This document shows positions 18,016-27,832 of a stretch of 64,000 bases of DNA, one piece after another. The stretch lies in contig NZ_BMYQ01000002.1 of NCBI RefSeq assembly GCF_014652355.1, forward strand, positions 62,001 to 126,000, read 5' to 3'. The notes under the pieces are model-generated. The model worked only from the letters and a program-made list of their open reading frames with translations, did no database searches and was not told where the DNA came from. Positions within the stretch are counted from its first letter, which is position 1; the number at the start of each line of letters is the position of its first letter. This DNA is from Gemmobacter lanyuensis (GTDB taxonomy: Bacteria; Pseudomonadota; Alphaproteobacteria; Rhodobacterales; Rhodobacteraceae). The translations under genes and the position numbers were made by a program.

Positions 18016-19740
18016 ATGAGATTGCGTAAGACCACCACCGCCATCGCGCTTGCGCTGATGGCCACCGGCGCGGCCCCCGCTTGGGCCGATATGGAAGCCG
18101 CCAAGGCCTTCCTCGATGCGGAAATCGGTGATCTTTCGGCGCTGTCGCGCGCCGATCAGGAAGCCGAGATGCAGTGGTTCGTCGATGCCGCCAAACCCTT
18201 GGCCGGGATGGAAATCAAGGTCGTCTCGGAAACGATCACCACGCATGAATACGAATCCAAGGTTCTGGCCCCGGCCTTCACCGCGATCACCGGCATCAAG
18301 ATCACCCATGATCTGATCGGCGAAGGCGACGTGGTGGAAAAGCTCCAGACGCAGATGCAGTCGGGCGAGAACATCTATGACGCCTATATCAACGACTCGG
18401 ACCTGATCGGGACGCATTGGCGCTACAAGCAGGCGCGCAGCCTGACCAAGTGGATGGAAGGCGACGGCAAGGCCTTTACCAACCCGAACCTCGATCTGGC
18501 CGATTTCATCGGCGCCAAGTTCACCACCGCCCCGGACGGCGAGCTGTATCAGCTGCCCGACCAGCAGTTCGCGAACCTCTACTGGTTCCGCTACGACTGG
18601 TTCTCGGATCAAAAGACCAAGGACGACTTCAAGGCCAAATATGGCTACGAGCTGGGCGTTCCGCTGAACTGGTCGGCCTATGAGGACATCGCGGAATTCT
18701 TCACCGGCCGCGACATGAGCTATCTCGGGGGGCCGGCCTCCGGCGTCTATGGCAACATGGACTACGGCAAGAAGGATCCGTCGCTTGGCTGGCGCTATAC
18801 CGATGCCTGGATGTCGATGGCCGGCATGGGCGACAAGGGCGAACCCAACGGCCTGCCGGTCGATGAATGGGGCATCCGCGTGGACGAAAACTCGCGTCCC
18901 GTCGGCTCTTGCGTGGCGCGCGGTGGTGCGACCAACGACGCGGCGGCGGTTTACGCCGTGACCAAGGCCATCGACTGGCTGCAGAAGTTCACCCCGCCGG
19001 AAGCGCAGGGCATGACCTTCGGTGAGGCTGGCCCGGTGCCCGCGCAGGGCAATATCGCCCAGCAGATGTTCTGGTACACCGCCTTCACCGCCGACATGGT
19101 CAAACCCGGCACCCCGGTGATGAACGAAGATGGCACGCCGAAATGGCGCATGGCCCCCAGCCCGCACGGCGCCTATTGGCAGGAAGGCACCAAGGTCGGC
19201 TATCAGGACGTGGGCTCTTGGACGCTGATGGAATCGACCCCGGTCGATCGCGCGCAGGCCGCCTGGCTTTACGCGCAGTTCGTGACATCGAAGACGGTGG
19301 ATGTGAAGAAATCGCACATCGGCCTGACCTTCGCGCGGGAATCGACGATCCAGCACCAGTCCTTCACCGATCGTGCGCCGCAACTGGGCGGCCTGGTCGA
19401 ATTCTACCGCTCGCCCGCCCGCGTGGCTTGGTCGCCGACCGGCACCAATATCCCGGACTATCCGAAGCTGGCGCAGCTGTGGTGGCAGAACATCGGCGAT
19501 GCCATGTCGGGGTCCAAGACCCCGCAGGAAGCGCTGGATGCCCTCTGCGCCGAGCAGGAAAAGGTGCTGGAACGTCTGGAACGCGCTGGCGTTCAGGGCG
19601 ACATCGGGCCGAAGATGAACGAAGAGAAAGACCCGCAGGAATGGCTGGATGCCCCCGGCGCCCCTGTGGCCAAACTGGAAAACGAAAAGCCGCAGGGCGA
19701 AACCGTTTCCTATGACGAGCTGATCAAATCCTGGCAGTAA
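18016..19740 (+). CDS. glpV: Glycerol-binding periplasmic protein GlpV
   Basis: The 574-residue protein has a signal peptide (MRLRKTTTAIALALMATG, likely cut after AWA) and is unusually long for a binding protein, as is typical of this family. Conserved-looking segments include DGELYQLPDQQFANLYWFRY and HGAYWQEGTKVGYQDVGSW. It captures glycerol in the periplasm for GlpPQST. The start at 18016 has GGGAGG five bases upstream; in-frame starts further left would bury the signal peptide. A strong terminator follows directly. Confidence 0.9.
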   Translation: MRLRKTTTAIALALMATGAAPAWADMEAAKAFLDAEIGDLSALSRADQEAEMQWFVDAAKPLAGMEIKVVSETITTHEYESKVLAPAFTAITGIKITHDLIGEGDVVEKLQTQMQSGENIYDAYINDSDLIGTHWRYKQARSLTKWMEGDGKAFTNPNLDLADFIGAKFTTAPDGELYQLPDQQFANLYWFRYDWFSDQKTKDDFKAKYGYELGVPLNWSAYEDIAEFFTGRDMSYLGGPASGVYGNMDYGKKDPSLGWRYTDAWMSMAGMGDKGEPNGLPVDEWGIRVDENSRPVGSCVARGGATNDAAAVYAVTKAIDWLQKFTPPEAQGMTFGEAGPVPAQGNIAQQMFWYTAFTADMVKPGTPVMNEDGTPKWRMAPSPHGAYWQEGTKVGYQDVGSWTLMESTPVDRAQAAWLYAQFVTSKTVDVKKSHIGLTFARESTIQHQSFTDRAPQLGGLVEFYRSPARVAWSPTGTNIPDYPKLAQLWWQNIGDAMSGSKTPQEALDALCAEQEKVLERLERAGVQGDIGPKMNEEKDPQEWLDAPGAPVAKLENEKPQGETVSYDELIKSWQ

Positions 19741-19749
19741 GTCGGGTCT

Positions 19750-19775
19750 GGGGGCAGGGTCACCTGCCCCCTTTT
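19750..19775 (+). terminator. Strong terminator between glpV and glpK
   Basis: GGGGGCAGG (19750-19758), a four-base loop and CCTGCCCCC (19763-19771) are followed by TTTT. It lies nine bases after the glpV stop. It should end most transcripts here, so glpK is either made by read-through or has its own promoter in the 60 bases before it, where I see no clear one. Confidence 0.88.
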
Positions 19776-19836
19776 CACCTTGGCCGAACGGCCCCGTGCG
19801 GGCCGCTTTGCCAAGTTGAAGGACGGACTGACAGCC

Positions 19837-21327
19837 ATGACCCATATCCTTGCCATCGATCAGGGCACCACTTCATCGCGCGCGATCCTGTTTGATGCGG
19901 CGCTGCGGCCCGTGGCCTCGGCGCAAGAGGAATTCCCCCAGATCTTCCCCGCCTCGGGCTGGGTGGAACATGATCCGGCGGATCTGTGGTCCACCGTCGC
20001 CGCCGTCACCCGTTCGGCCATCGAACGCGCCGGGATTGATGCCCAGTCGATTGCCGCCATCGGCATCACCAACCAGCGCGAAACGACACTGGTCTGGGAC
20101 AAGGTCACGGGCCAACCCGTCTATAACGCCATCGTCTGGCAGGATCGCCGCACCGCCGAAGATTGCGCCCGCTTGCGTGCCGAAGGCTTCGAGGAAGAGG
20201 TCACCAGCCGCACCGGCCTGCTGCTCGACCCCTATTTCTCGGCCACCAAGCTGCGCTGGATTCTGGAAAATGTCGAAGGCGCCCGCACAAGGGCCGAGGC
20301 GGGCGAGCTGCTGTTCGGCACGGTGGACAGCTTCCTGATCTGGAAGCTGACCGGCGGCCGCACCCATGCGACCGACGCCACCAATGCCGCGCGCACCATG
20401 CTCTATGACATCCGCAATGGCCGCTGGTCGCGCACCATCTGCGACCGGCTGGGCATCCCCATGCAGATGCTGCCCGAGGTGAAGGATTGCGCCGCCGACT
20501 TTGGCATGACGCGCGCCGATCTCTTTGGACGCGAGATCCCGATCCTGGGCGTCGCTGGCGACCAGCAGGCCGCCACCGTGGGGCAGGCCTGTTTCCAGCC
20601 CGGCATGATGAAATCGACCTATGGCACCGGCTGCTTCGCCCTGCTCAATACCGGGGACCGCATGGTCCGGTCACAGAACCGCCTGCTCACCACCATCGCC
20701 TATCAGATCGACGGCAAGCCCACCTATGCGCTGGAAGGGTCGATCTTCATTGCGGGCGCGGTGGTGCAATGGCTGCGTGACGGGCTGCGGATCATCCGCG
20801 AGGCGAAAGAGACCCAGCCGCTGGCCGAAACCGCCGATGCAGGCCAAGGCGTTGTGATCGTTCCGGCCTTCGTGGGCCTGGGCGCGCCCTATTGGAATGC
20901 CGAATGTCGCGGGGCGGTCTTTGGCCTGACCCGCGCGTCCGGGCCTGCCGAAATGGCCCGCGCCGCGCTGGAAAGTGTGGGCTATCAGACCCGCGACCTG
21001 CTGGAGGCAATGCATGCAGACTGGCAGGCCGACGGCGCCACCCCTACCCTGCGCGTCGATGGCGGCATGACCGCATCAGACTGGGCCATGCAGTTCCTGT
21101 CGGACATTCTGGGCGCGGCAGTGGACCGGCCGCAGGTGCTGGAAACCACCGCGCTTGGCGTGGCTTGGCTCGCCGGGTGGCGCGCGGGCGTCTGCCCCGG
21201 CCCTGACGAATTCGCGGCGACCTGGGCGCTTGACCGCACCTTCCGCCCCGACATGACCGAAGCCGACCGCGAAGCGCGCTATGGCCGCTGGAAACGCGCC
21301 GTGGCCGCAACGATCAGCTTCGGCTGA
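19837..21327 (+). CDS. glpK: Glycerol kinase
   Basis: The 496-residue enzyme phosphorylates glycerol with ATP, trapping what the importer brings in and feeding GlpD. It has the kinase loop [33 protein letters not shown], the glycerol kinase signature region [18 protein letters not shown] and a C-terminal [20 protein letters not shown]. Length matches E. coli GlpK (502). The ATG at 19837 puts the phosphate-binding loop at residue 4, as usual. It follows a terminator, so its expression may be set apart from the importer. It converges on ridA with only 15 bases between. Confidence 0.95.
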   Translation: MTHILAIDQGTTSSRAILFDAALRPVASAQEEFPQIFPASGWVEHDPADLWSTVAAVTRSAIERAGIDAQSIAAIGITNQRETTLVWDKVTGQPVYNAIVWQDRRTAEDCARLRAEGFEEEVTSRTGLLLDPYFSATKLRWILENVEGARTRAEAGELLFGTVDSFLIWKLTGGRTHATDATNAARTMLYDIRNGRWSRTICDRLGIPMQMLPEVKDCAADFGMTRADLFGREIPILGVAGDQQAATVGQACFQPGMMKSTYGTGCFALLNTGDRMVRSQNRLLTTIAYQIDGKPTYALEGSIFIAGAVVQWLRDGLRIIREAKETQPLAETADAGQGVVIVPAFVGLGAPYWNAECRGAVFGLTRASGPAEMARAALESVGYQTRDLLEAMHADWQADGATPTLRVDGGMTASDWAMQFLSDILGAAVDRPQVLETTALGVAWLAGWRAGVCPGPDEFAATWALDRTFRPDMTEADREARYGRWKRAVAATISFG

Positions 21328-21342
21328 TCGCCCGCCACAGGG

Positions 21343-21738
21343 TCAGGGAATGACGGCGGTCGCCTCGATCTCCACCTTGGCGCGGTCTTCCACCAGGGCT
21401 ACGACCTGCACCAGCGCCATGGCCGGATAGGTGCGCCCGATCACCGCCTTGTAGACACGGCCCAGGTCTTTGAGGTTGGCAAGATATTCTTTCTTATCCG
21501 TGACATACCAGGTCAGCCGCACCAGATGTTCAGGGCGCGCGCCCGCCTCGGCCAGCACGGCGACGATGGATTTCAACGCCGTCTCGACCTGACCGACAAA
21601 GTCATCCGTCTCGAACTCCTGCTGGTCATTCCAGCCGATCAACCCGCCGGTAAAGACCATGCGGCCCGTCGCCGCGATGCCGTTGGAATAGCCCGGCGTG
21701 GCCTTCCAGCTTTTGGGGTGCAGAACCTCATGCGTCAT
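21343..21738 (-). CDS. RidA/YjgF family enamine-imine hydrolase
   Basis: The 131-residue protein belongs to the RidA family, which releases ammonia from reactive enamines and imines (VFTGGLIGWN, LVRLTWYVTDKKEYL, TYPAMALVQVVALV). The segment after VQVVALVEDRAKVEIEATAV lies where many RidA proteins carry the active-site arginine. It is the last gene of the operon headed by the anthraniloyl-CoA-type monooxygenase. Dearomatised 2-aminobenzoyl-CoA products are enamines, so a RidA protein for the deamination step fits well; this is inference from context. Its start overlaps the thioesterase stop by 11 bases. Confidence 0.82.
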   Translation of the reverse strand: MTHEVLHPKSWKATPGYSNGIAATGRMVFTGGLIGWNDQQEFETDDFVGQVETALKSIVAVLAEAGARPEHLVRLTWYVTDKKEYLANLKDLGRVYKAVIGRTYPAMALVQVVALVEDRAKVEIEATAVIP

Positions 21739-22147
21739 CGCGCGTCTCCATGAAAGCGGTCAATCTGTTGCGGATCACCTCGGGCCAGGGGGCCGACCGG
21801 CCATCCGGCATGACCCAAACGAGCGTGATCTGCGCCTGCATCCGTGCCTCGGGCCCCACCGCGCCGCGCAGCATCACCGTGGCGCTGGCCCGGCCAATCC
21901 GCTCCACCTCCAGCGCAAAGGTCAGCACATCGCCCAACCGCGACGGCGCGTAAAACTCTGCCGCGATCTTCACAGTGGGCACCCCGGCGTGTTCCTCCAT
22001 ATGGATGCGCGCAAAGGGATAGTGCAGCACCTCGGCAAAAAAGTTCTCGATGACGGAATTCGTCATCTCGAAATAGCGGGGGTAAAAGACGATCCCGGCC
22101 GGGTCGCAGTGGTTGAATTCGATCTGAATGGGGCGGCGATAGATCAT
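21728..22147 (-). CDS. 4-hydroxybenzoyl-CoA-type acyl-CoA thioesterase
   Basis: This 139-residue hotdog-fold protein has the motif [16 protein letters not shown], in which the aspartate aligns with the catalytic residue of Pseudomonas 4-hydroxybenzoyl-CoA thioesterase. It would release CoA from aromatic or alicyclic thioesters, either as a pathway step or to relieve trapped CoA. It overlaps the acyl-CoA dehydrogenase gene upstream by four bases and ridA downstream by 11. A second protein with the same motif lies at 49570. Confidence 0.85.
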   Translation of the reverse strand: MIYRRPIQIEFNHCDPAGIVFYPRYFEMTNSVIENFFAEVLHYPFARIHMEEHAGVPTVKIAAEFYAPSRLGDVLTFALEVERIGRASATVMLRGAVGPEARMQAQITLVWVMPDGRSAPWPEVIRNRLTAFMETRDDA

Positions 22148-23277
22148 CCCAGCACGCTCCGCGCGATGACCACGCGCTGCACGTCCGACGCACCCTCGTA
22201 AATCCGCAGCGCACGGATTTCGCGGTAAAGCCGCTCCACCGCAAAGCCGTGGCGGACGCCATCCCCCCCATGCAGCTGCACGGCGGCATCGATCACGCGC
22301 TGCGCGGCCTCGGTCGCGTACAGCTTGGCCATCGCGGCTTCCCGGCTCACTCGCGGGGCGCCCATGTCCTTGGTCCAGGCGGCGCGATAGATCAGAAGGG
22401 CGGCGGCGTCGATCTCCAGGGCCATATCCGCCAGATGCCCCTGCACCATCTGGAGGTTCGCCAGCGCCTCGCCCCCTATGCGGCGGCTCTGCACCCGCGC
22501 CAGCGCCTCGTCCAGAGCGCGGCGGGCAAAGCCAAGCGCCGCTGCACCGACCGTGGCCCGGAACACATCCAGCACCGACATGGCGATCTTGAACCCCTCG
22601 CCTGCCCGGCCGATCAACGCGCTTTCCGGAAGCTCGACCCCCGTCAGGCGCAAATGGGCCAATGGATGCGGTGCCATGACATCGATCCGCTCCACCACCT
22701 CAAGGCCGGGGGTATCGGTGGGCATCAGAAAGGCCGAAAGGCCCCGCGCCCCCGGCGCCTCGCCCGTGCGCGCAAAGATGACATAAACATCGGCGATCCC
22801 GCCGTTCGAGATATAGGTCTTTTCCCCCGTCAGGCTGTATCCCCCCGGCACCCGCGTTGCGGTGGTGGCGGTATTCGCCACATCAGACCCCGACCCCGGC
22901 TCGGTCAGGGCAAAGGCCGCAATCGCGGCCCCGCTGCGCGTCCGCGCCAACCAGTCGCGCTGCGCGGGCGTCCCGAACAGCGACACCGCCCCCATCCCCA
23001 AGCCCTGCATGGCAAAGGCGAAATCGGCCAGCCCGTCATGGCGCGCCAGAATCTCGCGGCTCAGACAGAGCGTCCGCACATCCAGCCGCTCGCCCTCGGC
23101 CGCGCCCGTGACCTGCAACCAACCCGCCGCGCCCAGATCGGCCACAAGCCCCCGACAGGCTGCATCTGTATCGCCATGGTCCACCGCCAGCCCCGCGCAC
23201 CAGTCTTCCAGCCGCGCGGCCCAGTCACGATGCCTGGCCTCGAAAAACGGCCAGTCGAGGAAAGTCTTGTCGCCCAT
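22144..23277 (-). CDS. Acyl-CoA dehydrogenase
   Basis: The 377-residue flavoenzyme has the family blocks [19 protein letters not shown] and [19 protein letters not shown], and ends with [18 protein letters not shown], where the glutamate of YEG is the usual catalytic base. It should oxidise or, in reverse, reduce a CoA-bound ring or chain intermediate. The ATG at 23277 is preceded by AAGGTG; a start six codons upstream is possible. A 51-base gap with a GC-rich hairpin separates it from the crotonase gene, the only gap in an otherwise overlapping operon. Confidence 0.9.
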   Translation of the reverse strand: MGDKTFLDWPFFEARHRDWAARLEDWCAGLAVDHGDTDAACRGLVADLGAAGWLQVTGAAEGERLDVRTLCLSREILARHDGLADFAFAMQGLGMGAVSLFGTPAQRDWLARTRSGAAIAAFALTEPGSGSDVANTATTATRVPGGYSLTGEKTYISNGGIADVYVIFARTGEAPGARGLSAFLMPTDTPGLEVVERIDVMAPHPLAHLRLTGVELPESALIGRAGEGFKIAMSVLDVFRATVGAAALGFARRALDEALARVQSRRIGGEALANLQMVQGHLADMALEIDAAALLIYRAAWTKDMGAPRVSREAAMAKLYATEAAQRVIDAAVQLHGGDGVRHGFAVERLYREIRALRIYEGASDVQRVVIARSVLG

Positions 23278-23298
23278 GTTTTCACCTTGGTCCAAATA

Positions 23299-23326
23299 TC
23301 CCGGGGTCCGGGGCAGAGCCCCGGGA
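23299..23326. repeat. GC-rich intergenic hairpin element
   Basis: TCCCGGGG (23299-23306) pairs exactly with CCCCGGGA (23319-23326) around a 12-base loop. On the minus strand the hairpin is followed by ATATTTGGACC just before the acyl-CoA dehydrogenase start. From memory, hairpins of this make-up followed by TATTTGG-type sequence recur many times in Rhodobacteraceae genomes. Only one copy is in this window. Confidence 0.5.
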
Positions 23327-23328
23327 CG

Positions 23329-24141
23329 TCAGTTCCCCTCGAACACCGGTTTTTCCTTCGCGACAAAGGCGTGATAGGCCCGCGCGAAATCCTGCGTCTG
23401 CATGCAGATGGCCTGCGCCTGGGCCTCGGCCTCGATCGCCTGTTCCAGCCCCATGTTCCATTCCTGGTTCAGCTGGGTCTTGGTGATGCCATGGGCAAAG
23501 ACCGGCCCTGCCGCCAGCCGCCGGGCCAGCTTCAGCGCCTCGGTCTCCAGCACCTCGGGCGCATGCAGCGCGTTCCAGAAACCCCAGGCCGCCCCTTCGT
23601 GGGCCTCCATCACCCGCCCGGTATAAAGCAGCTCTGCCGCCCGCCCCTGCCCGATGATCCGGGGCAGCATGGCGCAGGCGCCCATGTCGCAGCCCGCCAG
23701 ACCCACGCGGGTGAAAAGGAAGGCGCATTTCGCCTCGGGCGTCGCCAGCCGCAGGTCCGAGGCCATGGCCACAATCGCCCCCGCCCCCACGCAGACCCCT
23801 TCGACCGCCGCGATGATGGGTTTGCCGCAACCGATCATCGCCTTGACCAGATCGCCGGTCATGCGGGTAAAGGCCAGAAGGCCCTTCATGTCCATGCCGA
23901 CCAGCGGCCCGATGATGTCATGCACATCACCGCCCGAGCAGAAATTCCCGCCGTTCGAGGCGAAGATCACCACATCGACATCGGTCGCATAGACCAGCGC
24001 GCGAAAGGTATCGCGCAGCTCGGCATAGCTGTCAAAGCTCAGCGGGTTCTTGCGGTCCGGGCGGTTCAGCCGCACGGTGGCGATCCGGTCCTTGACCTCC
24101 CACAGGAAATGCTTGGGCTGTAGCCCGGCGAGTTCGGTCAT
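23329..24141 (-). CDS. Crotonase family protein lacking the usual catalytic glutamates
   Basis: The 270-residue protein has the crotonase fold with the oxyanion segment [14 protein letters not shown] and the helix [19 protein letters not shown]. Enoyl-CoA hydratases carry a glutamate at GGGCELAMM; here the aligned residue is isoleucine. The second glutamate region reads [17 protein letters not shown], with no glutamate but an aspartate in GCDMG. Chemistry other than simple hydration, such as hydrolytic ring opening or isomerisation, is therefore likely. It is coupled by ATGA to the MarR gene upstream and sits in the anthraniloyl-CoA operon. Confidence 0.85.
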   Translation of the reverse strand: MTELAGLQPKHFLWEVKDRIATVRLNRPDRKNPLSFDSYAELRDTFRALVYATDVDVVIFASNGGNFCSGGDVHDIIGPLVGMDMKGLLAFTRMTGDLVKAMIGCGKPIIAAVEGVCVGAGAIVAMASDLRLATPEAKCAFLFTRVGLAGCDMGACAMLPRIIGQGRAAELLYTGRVMEAHEGAAWGFWNALHAPEVLETEALKLARRLAAGPVFAHGITKTQLNQEWNMGLEQAIEAEAQAQAICMQTQDFARAYHAFVAKEKPVFEGN

Positions 24142-24623
24142 CCGCTGTCCCTTTCCGTCTCTCGTTTTTCAAGCGCGCGCCGCAGGATGTCGGACAGGCT
24201 TTCCAGATCGGCATCGCTCAGCCCCGCGAACAGGGCGTCCACCTCGCGTTCGTGGTCGGCGGCAAGGCCCTCAAACTGGCGCAGTCCTTCATCGGTCAGC
24301 GCGACATGGATGGTGCGGCGGTCCGAAACGCTGGGGGTCCGGCGGGCAAGCCCGTCCTTTTCCAGCCGGTCCACCACCGCCGTCGCATTGCCGTTTGACA
24401 CCAGCAGGGCGCGGCTCAGCTCGGTCATCGTCATCCCATCGCGACGCCGCCACAGCGCCGCCATCACGTCAAAGCGGGGCAGCGTCGTGTCGTGATTCAC
24501 CCGCAGGAATTCGCGCAGGTGGTTTTCGGCCCGCCGCGTCACGCCCAGAAGGCGGATCCAGGTTTTCAGGCGGCGTTTCGACAGGCTGCTGCGGGTGGCG
24601 TCGGGTTTCGCGGGATCGGTCAT
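24138..24623 (-). CDS. MarR family regulator inside the anthraniloyl-CoA operon
   Basis: The 161-residue protein has a winged helix of the MarR type: [40 protein letters not shown] and the wing [17 protein letters not shown]. Such regulators often sense aromatic acids or their CoA esters. The ATG at 24623 has GGAGGGG close upstream; a longer frame from 24689 lies in the SDR gene and is not used. It overlaps the SDR upstream and the crotonase downstream by four bases each, so it is produced with the enzymes it may regulate. Confidence 0.88.
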   Translation of the reverse strand: MTDPAKPDATRSSLSKRRLKTWIRLLGVTRRAENHLREFLRVNHDTTLPRFDVMAALWRRRDGMTMTELSRALLVSNGNATAVVDRLEKDGLARRTPSVSDRRTIHVALTDEGLRQFEGLAADHEREVDALFAGLSDADLESLSDILRRALEKRETERDSG

Positions 24624-25357
24624 GTTTCCCCTCCGGCAATGGCGATTGCCTGACCGTTTATCCCCTCTGATCCCGGCGCGCACAGCCAAAGCGCAGCCGC
24701 CGTCACCTCAGCCGGCTGGATAAGCCGCTTTTGCGGGTTTGTCGCCTCGAGTGCGGCACGGGCGGCGGCGGCCTCCATCCCGGTCTTGGCCATGATATTG
24801 GCGACGGACCGTTCGGTCATTTCGGTATCAAGGAAACCGGGGCACAGCGCATTGACCGTGACCGGCCGCCGCGCGACCTCAAGGGCGAGGCTGCGGGTCA
24901 TCCCCACCACCCCGTGTTTCGCGGCCGCGTAGGGGGCGACATAGGCATAACCCTTCAGCCCGGCGGTCGAGGCAACGGCGATCAGCCGCCCCCAGCCCGG
25001 CATCTGGCGCAGCCCTTCGCGGAAAGTCAGGAAGACCCCCGTCAGGTTCACCGCCAGCATGGCGTTCCACTCCGCCAGCGAGGTTTTGGTCAAGGGCGCG
25101 CTTTCGGCCGCGCCCGCATTTGCGATGACGACATCACAAGGGCCAGCTTCGGCAAACAGGGCGGTCACGGCGGCCTCATCGGTGACATCAGCCACTAGGG
25201 CGCGGGCGCCGGTGCGGGCGGCAACCTCTTGCAGCGGCGCAAGGCGCCGCCCGGCGATCACCACCTCGGCCCCGGCGGCGGCGAAGCCGCGGGCCAGATC
25301 GGCCCCGACCCCGGTTCCCCCCCCGGTGATCAACACCCGTTTGCCTGCCATTGTCAT
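24620..25357 (-). CDS. Short-chain dehydrogenase/reductase
   Basis: This 245-residue SDR has the cofactor loop TGGGTGVGADLARGF, NANAG-type VIANAG and the catalytic Y-A-A-A-K (PYAAAKHGVVGMTRS). Being coupled by overlap to the fused monooxygenase/reductase, it probably oxidises or reduces the alicyclic hydroxy/oxo-CoA intermediate produced there. Exact substrate unknown. Confidence 0.88.
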   Translation of the reverse strand: MTMAGKRVLITGGGTGVGADLARGFAAAGAEVVIAGRRLAPLQEVAARTGARALVADVTDEAAVTALFAEAGPCDVVIANAGAAESAPLTKTSLAEWNAMLAVNLTGVFLTFREGLRQMPGWGRLIAVASTAGLKGYAYVAPYAAAKHGVVGMTRSLALEVARRPVTVNALCPGFLDTEMTERSVANIMAKTGMEAAAARAALEATNPQKRLIQPAEVTAAALWLCAPGSEGINGQAIAIAGGET

Positions 25358-27639
25358 GCGCGGATCGCCTCTTGCTGTTTCTGCGCCAGACGGAACAGCA
25401 GATCGCGGCCCCCCTTGTAGGGCGCGGGCCATTCGCTGGCCGTATCACCCTGGGCCACAGCAGCGTGCAGCGTCCAGTAGGGATCGGCCAGATGCGCGCG
25501 CGCCAGACAGACCAGATCAGCCCGGCCCGCCATCAGGATGCCGTTCACCTGATCAAAGTCGCTGATATTGCCCACGGTCATGGTGGGAATCCCCGCCTCG
25601 TTGCGGATCCTATCGCTGAACGGGGTCTGGAACATCCGGCCATAGATCGGCTTTTCCGCCGGGTCGGTCTGACCCGAGGAGACGTCGATGATATCGGCAC
25701 CGGCGGCATGGAAGGCGCGCGCGACCTCGACCGCCTCGGCGGGGGTGACGCCGCCGTCGATCCAGTCATGGGCGCTGATCCGCACCGACATGGGCTTGTC
25801 CGCAGGCCAGGCCGCGCGCATCGCGGCAAAAACCTCCAGCGGGTAGCGCAGGCGGTTTTCGAGGCTGCCACCATAGGCATCGTCGCGGCGGTTGGTTACC
25901 GGGCTGACAAAGCTGCCCAGCAGATAGCCGTGGGCGGCATGCATTTCGATCATGTCGGCCCCGGCGCGGTCGGCCATCTGCACGGCGGCAACGAAATCGG
26001 CCTTCACGCGGTCCATATCGGCGCGCGTCATGGCACGGGGGGTCTGGCTGTTGGGCTTGTAGGGCAAGGGGCTGGCGCTGATCAGATCCCAGTTGCCATC
26101 GGGCAGGGGGGCGTCGATCCCCCCGTCCCAAGGCACGCAGGTCGATCCCTTGCGCCCGGCATGGCCGATCTGCAGGCAGAGCTTCGCGCTGGTTTCCGCA
26201 TGGATGAAATCGGCCAGACGTTTCCACGCCGCTTCATGTTCCGGCGCATAAAGGCCGGGGCAGCCGGGGGTGATGCGTCCATCCGCCGACACGCAGGTCA
26301 TTTCGGTATAGATCAGCGCCGCACCGCCCTTGGCGCGCTCGGCGTAATGGGTGAAATGCCAATCCGTCGGGCAGCCATCCACGGCCTTGTATTGCGCCAT
26401 GGGCGACATCACGATGCGATTCTTCAGCGTCATGTTCCGCAGGCGGAAGGGCGTGAACATCGGACGGCGGCCCTTTTCGCCCCCTGCCTGTTCGGCGAAC
26501 CAATCCTCGGCCTCGGCCAGCCAGTCGGGGTCACGCAGGCGCAGGTTTTCATGGCTGATCCGCTGGCTGCGGGTCAGCAGCGAATAGGCGAACTGCATCG
26601 GCGGCATATCCAGATAGCGTTCGACCTGTTCGAACCATTCCAGCGAGTTGCGCGCCGCCGATTGCAGGCGCAGCACTTCGACCCGGCGCTCTTCCTGATA
26701 GCGGGCGAAGGCGGCCTGCATGTCGGGTTCGCTGTGCAGATATTCAGCCAGCGCAATCGCGCTGTCGAAGGCGAGACGCGACCCCGACCCGATCGAGAAA
26801 TGCCCCGTCGCCGCAGCATCGCCCATCAGGACGATGTTTTCGTGATACCATTTTTCGCAGATCACCCGCGGGAATTGCATCCAGACCGCCGACCCCCGCA
26901 GATGCGCCGCGTTGGACATGAGATCATGCCCCCCCAGATGGCGCTCAAAGATCTTGCGGCAGGTCTCGACCGTTTCCTCCTTCGACATCGCGGCAAAACC
27001 CCAGCGGTCCCAAGTCTCGGGCAGGGTTTCGACGATGAAGGTCGCAGTATTGTCGTCGAACTGGTAGACATGAGCCCAGACCCAGCCATGTTCGGTCTTC
27101 TCGAAAATGAAGGTGAAGGCATCATCGAATTTCTGATGCGTGCCCAGCCAGACGAACTTGCATAGGCGCGTGTCGATATCGGGCTTGAAGACATCGGCAT
27201 AATCACGGCGCACGACGCTGTTGATCCCGTCGGAGGCGACGACAAGGTCATAGTCCTTGCGATATTCCTCGGCCGCGCGGAATTCGGTTTCGAACTGCAT
27301 GTCCACGCCCAGCTCACGCGCGCGGGCCTGCAGCAGGATCAAAAGTTGCTTGCGCCCGATCCCGGCAAAGCCATGCCCGCCCGAAACGATCCGCACCCCG
27401 TTGTGGATGGTGGCAATGTCGTCCCAATAGGCGAAATGCGACCGGATCGCATCGGTGCTGACCGGGTCATTCTTCTGCATCCGGCTCAGCGCGTCATCGG
27501 ACAGCACCACCCCCCAACCGAAGGTGTCATTCGCGCGGTTGCGTTCCAGCACCGTCACCTGATGCGAGGGATCGCGCAGTTTCATCGAAATGGCGAAGTA
27601 AAGACCGGCGGGACCACCGCCAAGGCAAAGAATCTTCAT
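25354..27639 (-). CDS. Fused anthraniloyl-CoA monooxygenase/reductase
   Basis: The 761-residue protein joins two flavoenzymes. Residues 1 to about 385 are an aromatic hydroxylase with FAD motif LCLGGGPAGLYFAISM and LMGDAAATGHFSIGSGSRLA. Residues from about 395 are an old-yellow-enzyme domain (PMFTPFRLRNMTLKNRIVMS, QIGHAGRKGS, SPVTNRRDDAYGGSLENR). This fusion and length match 2-aminobenzoyl-CoA monooxygenase/reductase of Azoarcus evansii, which hydroxylates and then reduces the ring of anthraniloyl-CoA; salicylyl-CoA 5-hydroxylases are close relatives. It is the first gene of a seven-gene minus-strand operon and diverges from a beta-oxidation pair. The CoA ligase that would make its substrate is not in the window. 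Confidence 0.85.
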   Translation of the reverse strand: MKILCLGGGPAGLYFAISMKLRDPSHQVTVLERNRANDTFGWGVVLSDDALSRMQKNDPVSTDAIRSHFAYWDDIATIHNGVRIVSGGHGFAGIGRKQLLILLQARARELGVDMQFETEFRAAEEYRKDYDLVVASDGINSVVRRDYADVFKPDIDTRLCKFVWLGTHQKFDDAFTFIFEKTEHGWVWAHVYQFDDNTATFIVETLPETWDRWGFAAMSKEETVETCRKIFERHLGGHDLMSNAAHLRGSAVWMQFPRVICEKWYHENIVLMGDAAATGHFSIGSGSRLAFDSAIALAEYLHSEPDMQAAFARYQEERRVEVLRLQSAARNSLEWFEQVERYLDMPPMQFAYSLLTRSQRISHENLRLRDPDWLAEAEDWFAEQAGGEKGRRPMFTPFRLRNMTLKNRIVMSPMAQYKAVDGCPTDWHFTHYAERAKGGAALIYTEMTCVSADGRITPGCPGLYAPEHEAAWKRLADFIHAETSAKLCLQIGHAGRKGSTCVPWDGGIDAPLPDGNWDLISASPLPYKPNSQTPRAMTRADMDRVKADFVAAVQMADRAGADMIEMHAAHGYLLGSFVSPVTNRRDDAYGGSLENRLRYPLEVFAAMRAAWPADKPMSVRISAHDWIDGGVTPAEAVEVARAFHAAGADIIDVSSGQTDPAEKPIYGRMFQTPFSDRIRNEAGIPTMTVGNISDFDQVNGILMAGRADLVCLARAHLADPYWTLHAAVAQGDTASEWPAPYKGGRDLLFRLAQKQQEAIRA

Positions 27640-27701
27640 GGCCGTTCCTCTATGACGCCGTATGCGCCGTTGAGGGAAGATTTGCATCGGGTCCAAACAA
27701 T

Positions 27702-27727
27702 TTCAAGCTTAAAGTTTTAGACTTGAA
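27702..27727. promoter_or_regulatory. Inverted repeat in the divergent promoter region
   Basis: The 193-base gap between the monooxygenase and hydroxyacyl-CoA dehydrogenase genes holds an AT-rich block with TTCAAG (27702-27707) and CTTGAA (27722-27727), 14 bases apart. It lies 63 bases before the monooxygenase start and 106 before the other gene, so one bound MarR dimer could control both operons. Confidence 0.45.
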
Positions 27728-27832
27728 GTTTTTCCGGGATCGGCCATGATGCCCCCAAGAAAGATATTCCCGAAATCCGCGCGCGGCGCGAGGCGGAATG
27801 TCGCGGCACGCGGGTTTGGGGCGGAGGGGTCG

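Noticed and set aside
22249-24123. Plus-strand open frame of about 624 codons
   Set aside because: Covers two unrelated minus-strand genes and the hairpin between them; no motif in its translation.
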